A stretch of DNA of 64,000 nucleotides from Isoetes taiwanensis (taxonomy: Eukaryota; Streptophyta; Lycopodiopsida; Isoetales; Isoetaceae). The position numbers and the translations under genes were made by a program. Below the pieces are notes generated by a model that was not told the DNA's origin, did no database searches, and saw only the letters and a list, made by a program, of their open reading frames with translations. Location of the stretch: the NCBI GenBank assembly GCA_021234155.1, contig JAJEKV010000054.1, positions 5,631,962 to 5,695,961 on the forward strand, given 5' to 3'. This document shows positions 1-12,720 of this stretch, one piece after another. Position 1 is the stretch's first letter. Every line of letters begins with the position of its first letter.

Positions 1-338
1 AGGTTACCAAATCTGCAGTCTAAATAACAAAATAACTCAACAAATTAATGGCACACAAATCAACAACAGCACGTGTTTTGAAACGACCCCTCTTCGTTCC
101 CACAACCTCGGCAACAATCTAGGCGTCGCAAAGCTGAATAGCTTCTCAAACTAAAACAGGCATTCATAGAGTTTCATCAGCATCAACATGCCCCAGGGCG
201 GCCTTTCTGAGCAGAAGCAATCACAGACCAACAAAACACAAGCCACCAGCCAAAGACAAGAAGCAATAAACAGTAAACAGATCTGAAGGAGGCAGAGTCA
301 AGTGAAGGGCCATAGCACCATCGAGGGCTTATCCCCAG

Positions 339-564
339 CTTCATAGCGAGGCAACTGTTGCTCCCCATATGCATCATGCCACATGCAAACCTTCCAAATC
401 CGGCATGCCTACCCACACCATCAAAACAAGGAAACAAAAAAGGAGCCCTAGCTTCATAGCAAGGCAACTATTGCTCCCCATATGCGTCATGCCACATGCA
501 AACCTTCCAAATCCGGCATGCCTACCCGCACCATCAAAACAAGGAAATAAAAAAAGAGCCCTAA
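339..564. repeat. 113-bp tandem duplication
   Basis: Two adjacent copies, beginning at TCATAGC near 341 and 454, share the run through CCCCATATGC, CATGCCACATGCAAACC and CCGGCATGCCTACCC to the AAGGAAA stretch, with only a few differences. The period is 113 bp. The small ORFs over this stretch are translations of the repeat and are not believed. Confidence 0.9.
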
Positions 565-1086
565 AATCTAGCATACGACTGAAACTCTCCTTTACATATT
601 CTCATTCGAATACCACCAAAGAACCTTCCAATCATATGTTACAAACATACCTTAACCTTGAATTGCAAACGTTATTGAATCATTATGCATTTCTCACACG
701 GTCCACAATGGAGTTTTCTGATAAATGTGCATTTGAGGAAAATTTACCCCAAAAGTTCCTTTCCGAAAAAGTTTCCAAAATAGCCTAACATACCGTCTTT
801 ATGCTAACATCGTTGGTTTTGTGACAAAAACTTAGCATCTCCATTTTTTTTTGGAAATGTTGACGTAAAATGTACGATTTGCAATTTCAAGTAACACAGC
901 CTTCTTGCTGCAGCACAATCATCCCGAGGAAGACACTTGATAGAAAGCGGTGTGTGCACTAAAAGCGTGACCAGAGAAATATATATAAGTAGATTTTTAC
1001 ATCACATCCATGACACAACATCTTGGACGATTTCCTTGTCATCTCTATCTGCTGGACCAGAAGGAAGAAGCGTTTCTCTCTTCCAT
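565..1086. other. Downstream flank of ARI, no gene seen
   Basis: This AT-rich stretch lies 3' of the ARI stop codon on the minus strand. It should hold the 3' UTR and polyadenylation signal of that gene. Nothing else is recognised. Confidence 0.5.
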
Positions 1087-3976
1087 TTATGTACTGGATC
1101 CCTCAGAGGCTAAATTCTTCCCACTCCTTCCTCGTTTTGATGCCTGGAGGACTGCTGCACTCATATCACCAGTCGATCTTTTTGACCTCTTCTGCTTGCA
1201 GACGTTTATATCTAGCTTGTCTTGTTCAAGTTCTCCGATACCATTCACCTTGTCTTCTATTTGCTCAGATACAGATGTTTCCACAACTGTGACAGCAGTC
1301 CTAACCCCTGAATCATGAAGAGGTTAGAACATGAGAAAAACATAAGTTTTAATTTTGAAGGAAATGATGGGCCATGGATCCAAGGATACTGCATAGAAAT
1401 AAAACATATATAAGACACGTTGCAAAACAAAGAAAGGCTGTGCCACATGCCAGCATGCAGAACTTAGTACCCTACCTAAGCCCATGTATATTCCATTTCT
1501 GCAATGACCATCTTCATACCAATCTCCTTAAAAGCCTCTTAGCTCTAAAATTGGAGTTCCATAACAATAATTTCTAGATTTTTTGTTTCAAGTTTTGCAC
1601 ATGAGTCTCTGCCATAATCTACTACCTCTAGGACATAGCTACATGCAAAAAGCTGCTCCCCATGCAAAAAGCAAGAAGCAGCATAGCTACAGGCAACAAG
1701 CTGACAATTGCAAAACGAGGAAATCATCAACACAATCCGTTATCATAACATCACAGAAATAACTAAGGTTGAGGATAGTAAACATTAAGAGTCCAGACTC
1801 AAACCTGTGTTATTGAATCCAAAACTTGCTTTTGACAAGCACGAAGTATTATCACCATCCTGGTTAAAAGAGACGGTATTTTGTTCCTCATTGTCCCTAC
1901 AAAGGATCTCTGCAGCTCTTTCTGGACCTTGGGATTTGTAAGGAGCAATGTGATGAGTTGTCAAATGAACTGCAGCAAGTAATTCATCTTCTATTATTGA
2001 GTACCTGCAGTGAAATACCAATGTCATGGCTGCAAACGGGACAGACTAAAGATGGAAGCATTGAAGTACTTACATTCTTTTACATAAATTATCTGTCAAT
2101 GTGCTTAAATTTATCACATCAAAACGTGTTTGATTTACAAAGCTATCATCACCACTTAGTTCCAATGGGGTTTCGATGGCCTTTGATAATCTCTCTACTG
2201 TTTCCTCAAATTGTTGCTGCTGGTCTTCAAAAAGGTGCTGATATATTGTATTCTGTTCTACTGAAATATCGTCTTTAAACAGATCATTGCCAAACATAAA
2301 AAAGGCAAAGACATAAGAATACGAAAGAGCCCGCCTAGCCCTGAAAAGGCGCTGCAAACCATTGGTGAGCCAACTATAATCTTTGACCAATGACTGACTT
2401 GCTTCTAATTTGCCAATTGTGAACTGTACACTCTCCCTCTGCTTTGCTTCTAGCTTCAAAGAATCCATGTGTCCCTTCCATCGTGAATGATAGTGGGTAT
2501 ATCTTTTTAAGTCACGTTCAGCTCTTGCAGCTTCTCTTTCTCTGTCCTCCTTATAACGGCCACAACTATGCCCTTCAATCCTTGACCAATTGTGCTGACG
2601 ACCTGTTGCTGCCCCACATAGCCAGCTGAAGAACACATTAATGACCAAGAGTCAACCTTAAGAATAAACATACAAACTTGAATTGGACAACAAAAAACAT
2701 CATTGGGAATACGACCACTAACAAACAACTCAACTAAAAGTGAAACCCAAAAGATGAGAAGTTTTACCAAAATGCTTGTCCACAAATGCACCCCACAAGA
2801 TTACAACCTCCATTTTTCTCCACTGGTTTATGGCACTTTGGACAAGGCTTAGTATGCACAGTCATCCAGTTAACGGTTTCGGATTCATCTTTGCACTTTT
2901 TGTCCCAAAGTTGCCACATAAGACAGGAGCATGGAGAATGTGCTTCACTTTTGCAATTAAAACAGAACTGCTGGCCACAAATGCATTCAATCTCACAATA
3001 GGGCTCTCCTTCCACACGAATAGCATTCCCACAACCTGGCGTGCTTGGGCACCACTTAACCCTAGAATTGTCTTCAATGTATGACTCTAATAAAGCATGC
3101 TCATATTTCTGCAAAGCTGCAGGATCTCGAGCGCCCACAAGACGTCTTACAGCATCCTCGTCACAAATAGAATCACATTTGTGCTCCATGCATTTCAAAC
3201 GTTTACTTTGGCCTTCCTTAATGTTCAACACAAAACATTGTCCCCAACCTATTGCCAGAAAAGTAAGATGCTATTTTACAAATTGGCATAGTTTGAGATA
3301 AAGCATAGAAGATATAATATAATACAACAAAATTACACTATCTACTTCATTTCCTTCTGATTTACTTACAAGCATTGCAAAAGGAGTGACCACAATCCAT
3401 TTGTGTCACCTCCAGCGTAGGAACTTCCTCGTAACATGTCCCACAAGTAATGATATCAGGCAGTTCTTTGCATATATTAGACGGACCAGTGACAAGAAAA
3501 GACAATCCAGCTTCCTCAAATAATAGATCTTTTCCCTTGTCAGCCAACTTGCTAAAGAGGGCTTCCACGTCCCAGCGATGATAAATAAGCAAGGTTCGGG
3601 CATGTTGCATCTTCACTCCCAACATGCTGGCAACTTTTTGAAGGTCTTCCATCTGTCAAGGTTCATTATATAGCATTAACATGATGTATTTCCTAGACAC
3701 ATTCAATATGGAACAAGTTAGATTAAGATAATAAGACCCACCTGAGCTGCAAAAAGTGAATTTTTTGTAATAACCTATAAATGAACATCTCATCAGAACA
3801 AAAAAAGTACGAAATTGATGTTCATGAAAAAAACGATGCTTCACATATCCTACCTGAAAAGATGGCTTGCATTGATCTTGCCTGACTTCATCATCTTCAT
3901 CTGCAACATACTCATTGGAAATATCACTATCTTCTAAATAACTTGAACTCTCCTCATCAAACTCTTCATCGGACAT
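1087..3976 (-). CDS. ARI: ARIADNE-type RBR E3 ubiquitin ligase, seven exons
   Basis: This is an RBR E3 ligase that passes ubiquitin through a RING2 cysteine. The exons, read on the minus strand, are 3976-3854, 3774-3742, 3652-3370, 3248-2768, 2625-2074, 2004-1805 and 1307-1087. All junctions are GT-AG, the phases agree, and the sum is 1893 nt (630 residues plus TAA). Seen: an acidic N terminus (1-41), a UBA-like helix region (about 53-90), RING1 (C122, C125, C139, H141, C144, C147, C166, C171), IBR (C213 to C255) and RING2 (C282, C285, then C295 in NGGCN, the expected catalytic cysteine). An Ariadne helical domain with the DQQQQ motif follows, then a basic K/R-rich tail that may be a nuclear signal. 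Exon 2 is a 33-nt micro-exon supported by its match to the family (VITKNSLFAAQ). The closest match by eye is to the Arabidopsis ARI1/ARI2 group. No key residue is missing, so it is probably functional. Confidence 0.93.
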
Positions 3977-5440
3977 GATTCAACGGAAATAAGTTCCTTA
4001 ACGAGATTGGAACCAGAATTCTAATTTCGCATGTGCATGATGCAATTCACGGGCTTAATCATATCCTAGCACCTTAACCCGTTTCGAATCAACAGATTAG
4101 CACAGCCAAACACGAATTACATGAAAAGAACCTGGAAAAGCCACAGTAAATACTCCCAGTTCTTGTGGTAGCTGAATCTTCCCCTATAAGCAAAAGCTCC
4201 AATGATGTGAAACAAATATTTACCCCTTATTTGTTCAAAACAACCGCCATGAATTATTGTGATCTCCAAGACTCCATCTTCCTTTAATGCCCTTAATGCA
4301 TACAACTAATCGGATGCCCAACTCCGATTTGGGGATGAAAACAAAACACAACCAAATGCTTTGAAAGAAGATAAAGGATGGCCAAGGGATTAGGGATAGT
4401 CGGAATAAAGAACCAAATTGCCCTAAGGCAGTGAGGAATTGGGAACGATCGCCATAGCCAGACCTCCTACTATGTATACTACTGTACAGCCGTAGCTTTT
4501 TATAAAAAGGCCTTTATTAACGCCCTAAAAATTTTCAATTGAAGGTTTAAATGTTGTGGATTTTTTATTACACAACAATAACATGAGCGATACAGTATGG
4601 GAACATTAGTCAAGACAAGAGGGTAACCATGAATGAATAGATGGAGTAACCATGAATAGATGGAGTAACAACACAATCTTTTAACTTTTATGATGCCACT
4701 TGTAAGATAAGAACATGACAAATGAAGTGCACATGAACGCCTCAGACATCCCTTATGCACGAGAAAGAGGGCAAAAAGATCCAACAAAGAAAGGTATAAA
4801 ATGCTACATGAATGTATGAGATCAAATTTTGGATTTGGCTCCTCTATCATGGCATAATAATAGAACTTTTGATTCCAAATGTTCCATGAATAAGCTACAT
4901 GGCAGAATAACAGGTGCACTAGTTATTAGCATGTCTAGATCTCACATGCAATTTGGACATATTGACTATTGCATTCACAATGGGAAATAGGATGCTATTG
5001 AAGGCATATTAGGGCCTTCGCCTAATGATTCTAATCTACACTATGCATTGCCCCAACTTGCTAAGCAGATAGCAAGTTGGAGGGCTTCTTAATGATCATT
5101 TGAGCTATATATATGTACAAGTGGTTGTACTATGTATGAACTATATCCAGTCTATATTTTTGTGTGAAGATTTTAGAATTGAAAGGCAGTTGATTTGTTA
5201 TTAAATCACTGCTTGTATAGAACTCAGGAAGTCAAAGGTTGATGTTAGTCATGTGTCAAAAGTCATAGGACTGTTTCTGAGATATGGGAAGGAGCCTCGT
5301 GGAAGGGGTGCAGTTGGATCTGCCTTTGCCACAAAGTCACTAACAGTGAGCAAGAAAAGACCAAGGCATAAACTCAACATGAGGACATTACAGCCCTTTG
5401 GCGTGAGTCCTCCTTGGCAGGTTATCACCACCTTCAAGGC
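3977..5440. other. Upstream flank of ARI, no certain gene
   Basis: The 5' UTR and promoter of ARI should lie just above 3976 on the minus strand. Short ORFs at 4117-4305 (-), 4500-4919 (-) and 5253-5444 (+) have no recognisable motif and could be chance. No TATA box could be assigned with confidence. Confidence 0.4.
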
Positions 5441-5449
5441 GTGATATTT

Positions 5450-5870
5450 CAGGCTTTGTGGTCACGTCCCCAGCCATGTGACCATTTCTCCTTTGAGTTG
5501 CCATGGCTTGTGGCGTGCCCATTTTGCTCAGACCGGTCCGATCTTTCCAGCATGACCCTACTCAAGGCCGCCCAACTGCCATAGTTAGGTTGACTGCTCA
5601 ACCTCTTCAACAGAGATTTTGGAAATCAATTGTCGCTTCACCTAGTTTTTGCCATTACGGGCTTGTTTTTTATCTCTCCATTAAACGAGATCCTTGTTGT
5701 TTTTCTCATATCAAGGGATTCTTAAATTTGGCATTGATTTTTTTTTTTTTCGTATCTTTTCTCTGTTTCTTAGTTCATTTGCAAGATCACGCGTGACACT
5801 CTATATTCGCGATTTATCTATTAGATTCGAGGGCCCTCATAGAGTGCTATCTTACAAGCTGTCCAGAACC
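5450..5870 (+). mobile_element. Partial LTR of the TGTTAG-family Ty3/gypsy element
   Basis: The end of this stretch, around GCGTGACACT, the GGGCCCTCATAGAGTG block and the CTTACAAGCTGTCCAGAACC block, follows in order the last 110 bases of the LTRs at 26313-26909 (-) and 31017-31621 (+). The 5' edge is not sharp. A gag remnant of the same family follows directly on the same strand, so this is taken as a decayed 5' LTR. Confidence 0.6.
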
Positions 5871-5879
5871 TTTCTACTT

Positions 5880-6340
5880 CAGTTCATCGTATCTTATCGC
5901 AATTTCACTCGGGAGGATGTTCCTTTTCCACAGTTTTTTCAAACTTCCAAAGGCATCTACATTCACATTCCACCTTTACAATCTCTGCATCCTTCTCAAC
6001 CGTCTTCTCCACACCATGGTATGGGCTTTTCTTAGGTTTTTTTTTTGGCCCCACTCATGTCAATGAATATCGACCTTTTCCGTCTCCTCACGCTTCTATT
6101 AATGTTATCACATAAGAGATCTTCAAATTAATGAAGATGGAAATCCAGGAGTTGAAAATCCTAACATTCAACCACCTCCTTTTGCCGCATCCTCTGGCTT
6201 CAGCATAAATGCTTTCCTTGTCAATCATCCAACTCAATCACTGTTGCTACCTCTGTAGCTACTACTTTTTCAGACAGGCGCCGTTACCTATTCAAGTACC
6301 ATTTTCGTCAGCTGCTACTCAAGCTCAGAGAAATCCCTTC
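5880..6340 (+). pseudogene. Ty3/gypsy gag N-terminal remnant
   Basis: Translated in shifting frames, it reads FFQTSKGIYIHIP, then PSQPSSPHHGMGFS, then FGPTHV, then INEDGNPGVENP. These match in order the N-terminal part of the gag at 26277 (-): YFQTPDSTYINIP, PSQPSSPPGGMG, FGPTHV and PNEDGSQGPSP. Stops and frameshifts make it non-functional. It lies just after an LTR remnant on the same strand, as expected for the start of an element, and is cut off before the capsid region. Confidence 0.7.
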
Positions 6341-6526
6341 CCTCCTTCCTGTTACTATTATAGGTCTTAATCTTAAGGATTCCTGTGGACTGCTGGCGGT
6401 CCGCTTCGGCGGATAACACAATGTTCAACTATCAGAACGTCATACTACACCTGCGCTATGATCCGGAGCAGGATTATGTAATCCTGCGGGCCCGTGCTGC
6501 TGTCAACGCGGAGTAGCTGGATTTTT

Positions 6527-6879
6527 TTATTTTTTTATTTTTTTTTTTGAAGGCAAGAATGATCTGTATTGTATTCAAAAGATAAGAGTGTTTACACATA
6601 CAGTGAGTCCAGAGGTGCTATCACTTCTCAAATCCATGAATAGCAATCCAGACTCTAGACCCAGTACTTAGAGCCTCTCTCTACATCTTCTCCATAGGAT
6701 ACTATAGGAGAGAAGAGCTCAGTTCCTAGGCCAAATTTTAATAAAACAAACGGTCTAAGACCTTATTACAAAGGCTCCACAATAGGCCTGATAAGACATT
6801 TAAGCACCTGGTCACCAGATATGAGTTAATCCTGTCTCAAACGCCCAAAGGTTCAGGCTGTCTCAAACGCCCAGGATCA
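6527..6879 (-). mobile_element. Short retroposon (SINE-like) with target site duplication
   Basis: A 353-bp insert is bounded by a perfect 15-bp duplication, AGTAGCTGGATTTTT, at 6512-6526 and 6880-6894. The left end is T-rich, so the element lies on the minus strand with a 3' A-rich tail. At its other end CTGTCTCAAACGCCCA occurs twice (about 6832 and 6858). A tail plus a target duplication shows insertion by LINE-type reverse transcription. No clear pol III A and B boxes were found, so it could instead be a truncated LINE. Confidence 0.75.
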
Positions 6880-7081
6880 AGTAGCTGGATTTTTAGAGTA
6901 CCATTTTGTACATAGGTTAAGGGCGATGCCCCCTGCGATTAAGGGCTATGCCTAATTTTTGGTGTATCCTGACTCTTTTTTAATATAAAATAAGGCAGTT
7001 TACTCAATCATGCATCTCTATATCTTGAATTGTGTCTGTTGTATCCGTGTGAAAAGGTTTGAGGAGAAAACCATTAACCAT

Positions 7082-8244
7082 CTAACTCGGCGAGTTGAAA
7101 CACACTCGGCTGGACCACTTGGAGAATTTTGTAAGGGCCAAGCCAATGAAACTTAAGCTTGCCTGAAAACTTTTGTACCTCGAATCATAAAGTAGAACTA
7201 AATCCCCTTCCTTGAAAGTTTTGGTTTTGATCTGTTTGTCATGCCAAAATTCTGTCATGACCAGCAAGAACTCTTAGATAAGCATCTCTGCAAAGCTCAT
7301 CTAATTGTTGCAATTGATAAGCCCTCTCCTGCAGAGTAGCAGGATGATCATGCATGGTAGCAAGTTGAAAGCGAAGAGTGGGTAGAACAAACTCGAAAGG
7401 CATTAAAGCTTCTTGGCCATAGACTAATTTGAACGGTGTTTGCCTTGTGGCAATCTTGTAAGTAGTGTTATAGGCCCATAAAATAGTGGGTACCTTGTCT
7501 TGCCAATCGGTTTTGGAAGCGTCACAAATTTTCTTAAGAATGTCGATGAGAGTCTTGTTGGTACTTTCAGCAAGACCATTGTCTTGTGGATAATATGGAG
7601 TGCTCTTTCGATGATGAATACACAAGTAGTCCGTGAGTTCTTTGATCGTGTGATTAACAAAATGATCACCTCGGTCACTTACTCGTTCCATTGGGCAGCC
7701 AAAGTGTGTAATGACATGTGTGTAGAGTACCCGCGTCGTGCTGGTGGCACAATGTTATCTGGTAAGACACAGGCTTCCGCCCACATTATTGCATAATCCA
7801 TGAGAACAAGAATGTATCGAGCACGGGAGTGTCGAGTAGGTGGATCTATAGGCCGAACAAAATCCACACCCCATTTGCTGAAGGGTAATGGCATGGCGAT
7901 AGGAAGAGCATCACGGGCTGTGGGTCGTCCCATGCGCTGACAGACATCACATTGGCGTGCATGAGCATGGGCGTCTTTGAACAGCGTGGGCCAAAAATAG
8001 CCAACCAAAAAAAAATTCCATATCGTATTATCACCACTAAAATGGCCTCCACCAAGGCCCTCATGGCTTGGCGAACAATCTCTAGGACTCCATGAGGAAG
8101 AACACATCTGCACAAAATCATATCCTTGCCACACTTATAAAGATGTCCAGCAACTATGGTATAGTCATGGACCTCACGAAGGAACTGTTGTCGACGTGAG
8201 CGTAGCTTTTCAGGAGACAACATGGGATCTTCAGATGGAGGCAC
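7082..8244 (-). pseudogene. Degenerate Ty3/gypsy integrase
   Basis: Fragments in several frames encode the zinc-binding and core parts of a gypsy integrase. Seen in order on the minus strand: remnants of HFSGD and YFWPTLFKDAH, the CDVCQRMGRP zinc motif, FSKWGVDFVRPID (first catalytic Asp), YYPQDNGLAESTNKTL (region of the catalytic Glu), and FKEGDLVLLYDSRYKSF at the C terminus. The same protein is better kept at 20.9-22.6 kb (-). Frameshifts at about 7691, 7850 and 8134 rule out function. Confidence 0.85.
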
Positions 8245-9600
8245 CAGAGAGAAGATATTGTTGGTAATCTTGGAACCAAGTGTGGCGTGACCGTGACCAA
8301 GAAGAGTTGAGCATCTGGAAAAGTATCGAAAACTCCCGTGGACGGATCATCAGTGTGCATGCGTAAAAGATAATCAGGCATCACGTGAGATTTGCCTGCC
8401 TTATGAATGATTTCAAAGAGAGCAAACTCTTGCAGAAGCAACACCCAGCGGGCAATACATCCCGTGTGCGTGGTCTTATTTATCTGATAAAGCAGAGCTT
8501 GATGATCCATAAAGAACTTGATGTCGCTACCCAGTAGATAGTGACGGAACCGTTGGAACAGAAGATGAGTCCAAGTGCTTCACGTTCCATCGCAGAACAA
8601 GTTTTCTCGGCAAGGGTTGAGTTTTCTGCTTGCATAGCAAATAGGTTTGTCAAGGTAAGAATCATATCCTGGGTTGAGTTTTCTGCTTGCATAGCGAATA
8701 GGTTTGTCAAGGTAAGAATCATACTCCTGGGCAAGAACAACACTAATAGCAAAAGCTGAGACATCAACATGGACATGAAATGGTTTGTCCCATCGAGGTG
8801 GAACAAGAACAGGGGCTTGAGTAAGCAGAACCTTCAATTTTTGTAAGGCCGCATTTGCCTGGGGATTTCAAGCCCAAGTAGATTCATCACCGGTGAGTTT
8901 ATGAATGGGATCTGCAATAGCAGCTAGTCTAGGAATGAAGGTAGTATAGTAATTGACTTTGCCACGAAACGAACGTGTCTCTTAATGTTGGTAGGGGCCT
9001 GAGCCTTGAGTACACAGCTGATCTTTGCGAGGTTTGTGGTAATGCCGTCTTTACTGACAACGTGGTCAAGAACACACTCGAAGTGATGCAGAAAGTACAT
9101 TTCTCGGGATTCGAACTAATACTAGATTCGTCACATTTTTGAAAAACAAGCTCCAATTTGATAAGATGATCATCCATGGAGCTGTAAGCAGAGAAGTCAT
9201 CTTGGAATTGCAGAAAAGCATTTTCTTTCATGTAATCCTGAAAAACAGAGAGCATAATGCGTTGTAAATTAGAGGGGGATCATGGTGAATGTTGTTTTCA
9301 ATTAATCTTCAGCTTTAATGGAGATTTGATTGTAGCCAGAGAAACCATCCATAAAGGAATGCATCTCATGGCCTGAGACTTCTTCAAGAATTTAATATGT
9401 GAAAGGTGGCGGAAAATGATCTCGTTCCGTGGCCATATTGAGTTTTCTGTAATCTATGCAACACATATTTTTCCATTATGCCTAAAGGCAATAACAATGG
9501 GGCTCATCCACTCAGTCATAAATAAGTCCAGCAGCTAGAAGTTTATCAATTTCAGCTTTGACATGCTCATGATAATTGGGGTTGAGCTTGTACTGTCATT
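8154..9600 (-). pseudogene. Degenerate Ty3/gypsy reverse transcriptase and RNase H
   Basis: The minus strand keeps LQFQDDFSAYSSMDDHL (RT catalytic DD, in the FQDD form of this family), SNPEKCTFC, FHVHVDVSAFA (RNase H) and DHQALLYQINK in three frames with stops. The RT N terminus, about 9255-9600, is present but heavily mutated. An in-frame 57-bp tandem duplication interrupts RNase H at 8614-8727. The matching intact order is in the element at 20.9-26.9 kb. Confidence 0.85.
8614..8727 (-). repeat. 57-bp tandem duplication inside RNase H
   Basis: Two adjacent 57-bp copies, 8614-8670 and 8671-8727, differ at a few bases. Because 57 is divisible by three, the peptide DSYLDKPIRYASRKLNP appears twice with one R/C difference. 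It is private to this copy; the related element at 22 kb has a single unit. Confidence 0.9.
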
Positions 9601-9601
9601 G

Positions 9602-10720
9602 TTAGACGGGGCGTGCATCCTGTTTGGTAGGAATGGTGAGTTCTCCAAATTCTTTTTTGATACCTCTTAAATCTTTATAACTCCATGCAAAGATGTGCTT
9701 GAATTTTTTGAAGAGACTGAGGGCGCGAGCTTTATAGGGTTGGGGAAGATTGGCAACCAACCGGATGGGTTGATTGTCTCCTAAATCAATGACTTCAACT
9801 TTCAAAGTCTAAATATGCGGGATTACTTCCGTGTCTGTGACGGTGTGAGCAGGTGGTTGTAACAATATTGGGGGTTCAACACTCTGAGTAGAAAAGAATA
9901 AAGGCTGTTGAGTGACGTCAAGTAAGGGTTGCTTCATGACAGCAGCAACATCAACAATGCCTATAGAGGTGTCAACATCCGGCGGGATATCACACGATGA
10001 ATGCGATTGCAAGGCGCAAGATAAGGATCAAGCAAGGATGCAACAGCGTCGTCGTGATCGAGACTCATATCGCCCCACGGATCAACATATTCAGGGTAAG
10101 CAGACAAAGGTAGACCAGCGGCTGGAGCTTATATTTGATAAGTGTTTTGAAGATCCTCAGGATCACTATCAGAGCATGATGGTTCGGCATGTTCAACAGA
10201 GATGAGTTTCCCTTTTTCGAGATCTTATGTAGCATTTAATATTTCATCAGTGATGACAAGTTGATCTTCGGCTCAATAGTGAATGCTTTTAGCCTTGCGG
10301 AGAAAAGGTCATCCAACCAGTATTTCATAATCACCAGAATCCTCTCCAGTTTTTCAAACACCAAATTCCAAGGGGAATTTAAGATCACCAATGCTGATTT
10401 GAAGAATAAGAGTGACACCTTGAGGGCGCATAATGTGGTTATTGGCAAGCTTGATGTCATAAGGAGCACGATAGAGTTGAATGATGCTCAGTTGTCTCTG
10501 GAGTTTATCTGTGATGAGGTTGACATCACTGCCTCCATCAATCTGCACATGATTAATTTGTTGATTCCCAACAGTTGCATGAACCGTGGGTGTGGAAGTG
10601 GCTACCGCGCCAACAAGAACAGTGGGTAGCGGCAATTGTTCCCTAAGGGCAGGACATAACTTTAGGATAGTAGAGAGACTGCGGGGAATTTTGATTTTGG
10701 CAAGCTCTTCTTACAGCTCC
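9602..10720 (-). pseudogene. Degenerate Ty3/gypsy protease region
   Basis: On the minus strand the frame at 10635-10354 reads NHVQIDGGSDVNLITDKLQ, the aspartic protease site (family motif DGGS in place of DSGS), with flap-like sequence after it. A second piece at 9805-9602 reads HIFAWSYKDLRGI and GELTIPTKQDARPV, the linker to reverse transcriptase. The same segments run in one frame at 24089-22968 (-). Confidence 0.8.
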
Positions 10721-12720
10721 AAGGGAAAGTGAGCTAGGGGATCAGCAGGATCCAATGGTGTGGGTGCCTGAGGCATCGAAGCAGAAGCTTCCTTGAGGAG
10801 TTCGACTTCAGCAGCAACGTTGGGATATGGCTGAGCGCGTGAGGGGATCTTGGACATGGAAGGCGCATCCTGACACTGTTGATTGCGTGTGGTAGCATGA
10901 ACATTGGCCAGCGTGCGTCCTTCAGCAGCTTGCATAAACTTGAGAATACTTTGAAGAACTTTGGGCATGACATGAGGCATGAGCTTGTCGAGATCAGGGT
11001 CGAAATGAACCATCTTTTGTTCCTCATGAGGGATAGTGCCAAAGACAAGAGCAGGCTGCATGTTATGAGGCATGAGCGTCAAGGGGCGTGTGCCCAAGTG
11101 CTGGCATGAGACCAGACCTACCCAGTTAGATTGTTGGACTGAAGGAATTGAGAGCTTGATAGATCTCGTCTTGAGCCTGTTGGTCCAAGGCAGCAGACGG
11201 AGGAGCTTGTGGAGGGCACTGCTGCTGAGGCATGCGAAGTGGTTTCCTTAGCGTGGGGCGAGGGCCTGGTTTGCCATTGGCAACCCAGAGTTGATAAGCA
11301 GTGAGACGGACTGAGGCAGTTTGGTGCGTGCCTGGAAGTTGTACTTGAACTTGAGGGAGTTGTGGGTATGCCGTGGTGGTGTGACCCCACTCCTGAAAAT
11401 GATAACATTGTGCTTTCGCAGGATCAAAAGGAGTGCGTGAGTTTTGTCCTCGTGATTGCTGAGGTGTCTGAGATTGTGGATATTGTTGTTGCTGTGTGAG
11501 TATTGCTGAGGCTGTTGATACTGCTAAGGTGTCATCTGAACTTGAAAGACCATCTTTTGGCAAAAAGACGTGGGATGAGAGCGCGTGCATTTTTCAGTAG
11601 CATGATGGCACATATTGCAACGTTTGCAATGAAGGGGACCATTAGTTGAACTATATTCATTGGCCAGATGGCCTTGGCACTTACAAATGTGGCACCAAAT
11701 TTGACTCCGTTGTGGTGACACAGATTGATGAGGTTGAACCGTGTTTTGTGAAACCATAACGGGACGAATGAAAGGGAGATTTGTGAGAGGAACGCCACGA
11801 GGAGATACATTGACAGAATGATTGACCAGTTCGATAGCATGGTCCAACATCTTGGGCCGCAAGTATTCAGTCATAAGATGAATAGCGGGAGGAAGACCCT
11901 GCAGAAACCAAACTAAGATCTGACTCTGCGTGGGATATTCTTTGAGCTTGATAACCAAGATATGCAGACGATCAGCAAAATCATGGGCGGACTCCGTGGG
12001 TTGTAGTTGAAGGTCATTAAGTTGCTTGAGAAGTTGTTGATCATCATCGGTGGTACCATAATGTGATAGAAAGGCGATCTTCATTTCTTGCCAGTTCTAT
12101 TTCCAATGACTTTTATTGGCCATCAGCCATTGATGAGGAGCGCCATACGGCGTGGTTGAGAAAATATGAAACTTGAGCTGTGGCTGAGAGTGGCCATTTA
12201 AGATAGCCAGAGCTTCGAATTCTTCCATGTGTGCCTGAGCATTTTCATCAAGGATGGGCTTCCCCTTCGCATTCCCAAAATTCGGATGTAAGTTTGAGGT
12301 TATGGGTGGTTGACATCGGGATTGGAACTTGTGTGTAACGTGGTGGGGCATAAGAATAAGCAGGGCCTTGAGGCACAGCCAAGGGCTGAGAGCAAGGCAT
12401 TTGCATGGGGACCGTGAACCCAGGAGGTCTTGAAAGTTGGGCTATTTGGCAATATCCCTTGTGTACCGTCCTCATGTAGTTTGAGATCACCAATATTGTA
12501 GACGGGAACAGGAGGTTGAAGAGATGGAGAAGACTAAAATTCTTGGACATGATTGAGACCAAAAGAAATTTGAGTGTAGCCCATACCATGTTATAGAGAA
12601 GACAGTTGCGAAGGTAACGGCTTCGGGCCAGAGGGAATAGTCCAGTGCTTGGCTGCACGGGACTAACAAATATATAACCAAAATGGGCATGGTGATGGTG
12701 CTCTTACTCTCTTTCAAGAG
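10711..12720 (-). pseudogene. Degenerate Ty3/gypsy gag
   Basis: Frames at 12717-12097, 12084-11524, 11590-11126 and 11097-10711 on the minus strand match the gag at 26277-24047 (-): GAPHQWLMANKSHWK, LSHYGTTDDDQQLLKQLND, ILVWFLQGLPPAIHLMTEYL, and three zinc knuckles. Two knuckles have lost cysteines: the first reads GHLANEY, and the third reads CYHF with GHTTTAY. With the frameshifts, this shows an old, inactive copy. No 5' LTR is recognised above 12720. Confidence 0.85.

Noticed and set aside
183-788. ORFs over the 113-bp tandem repeat
   Set aside because: They appear on both strands of a repeat, with no motif and no splice or start context.
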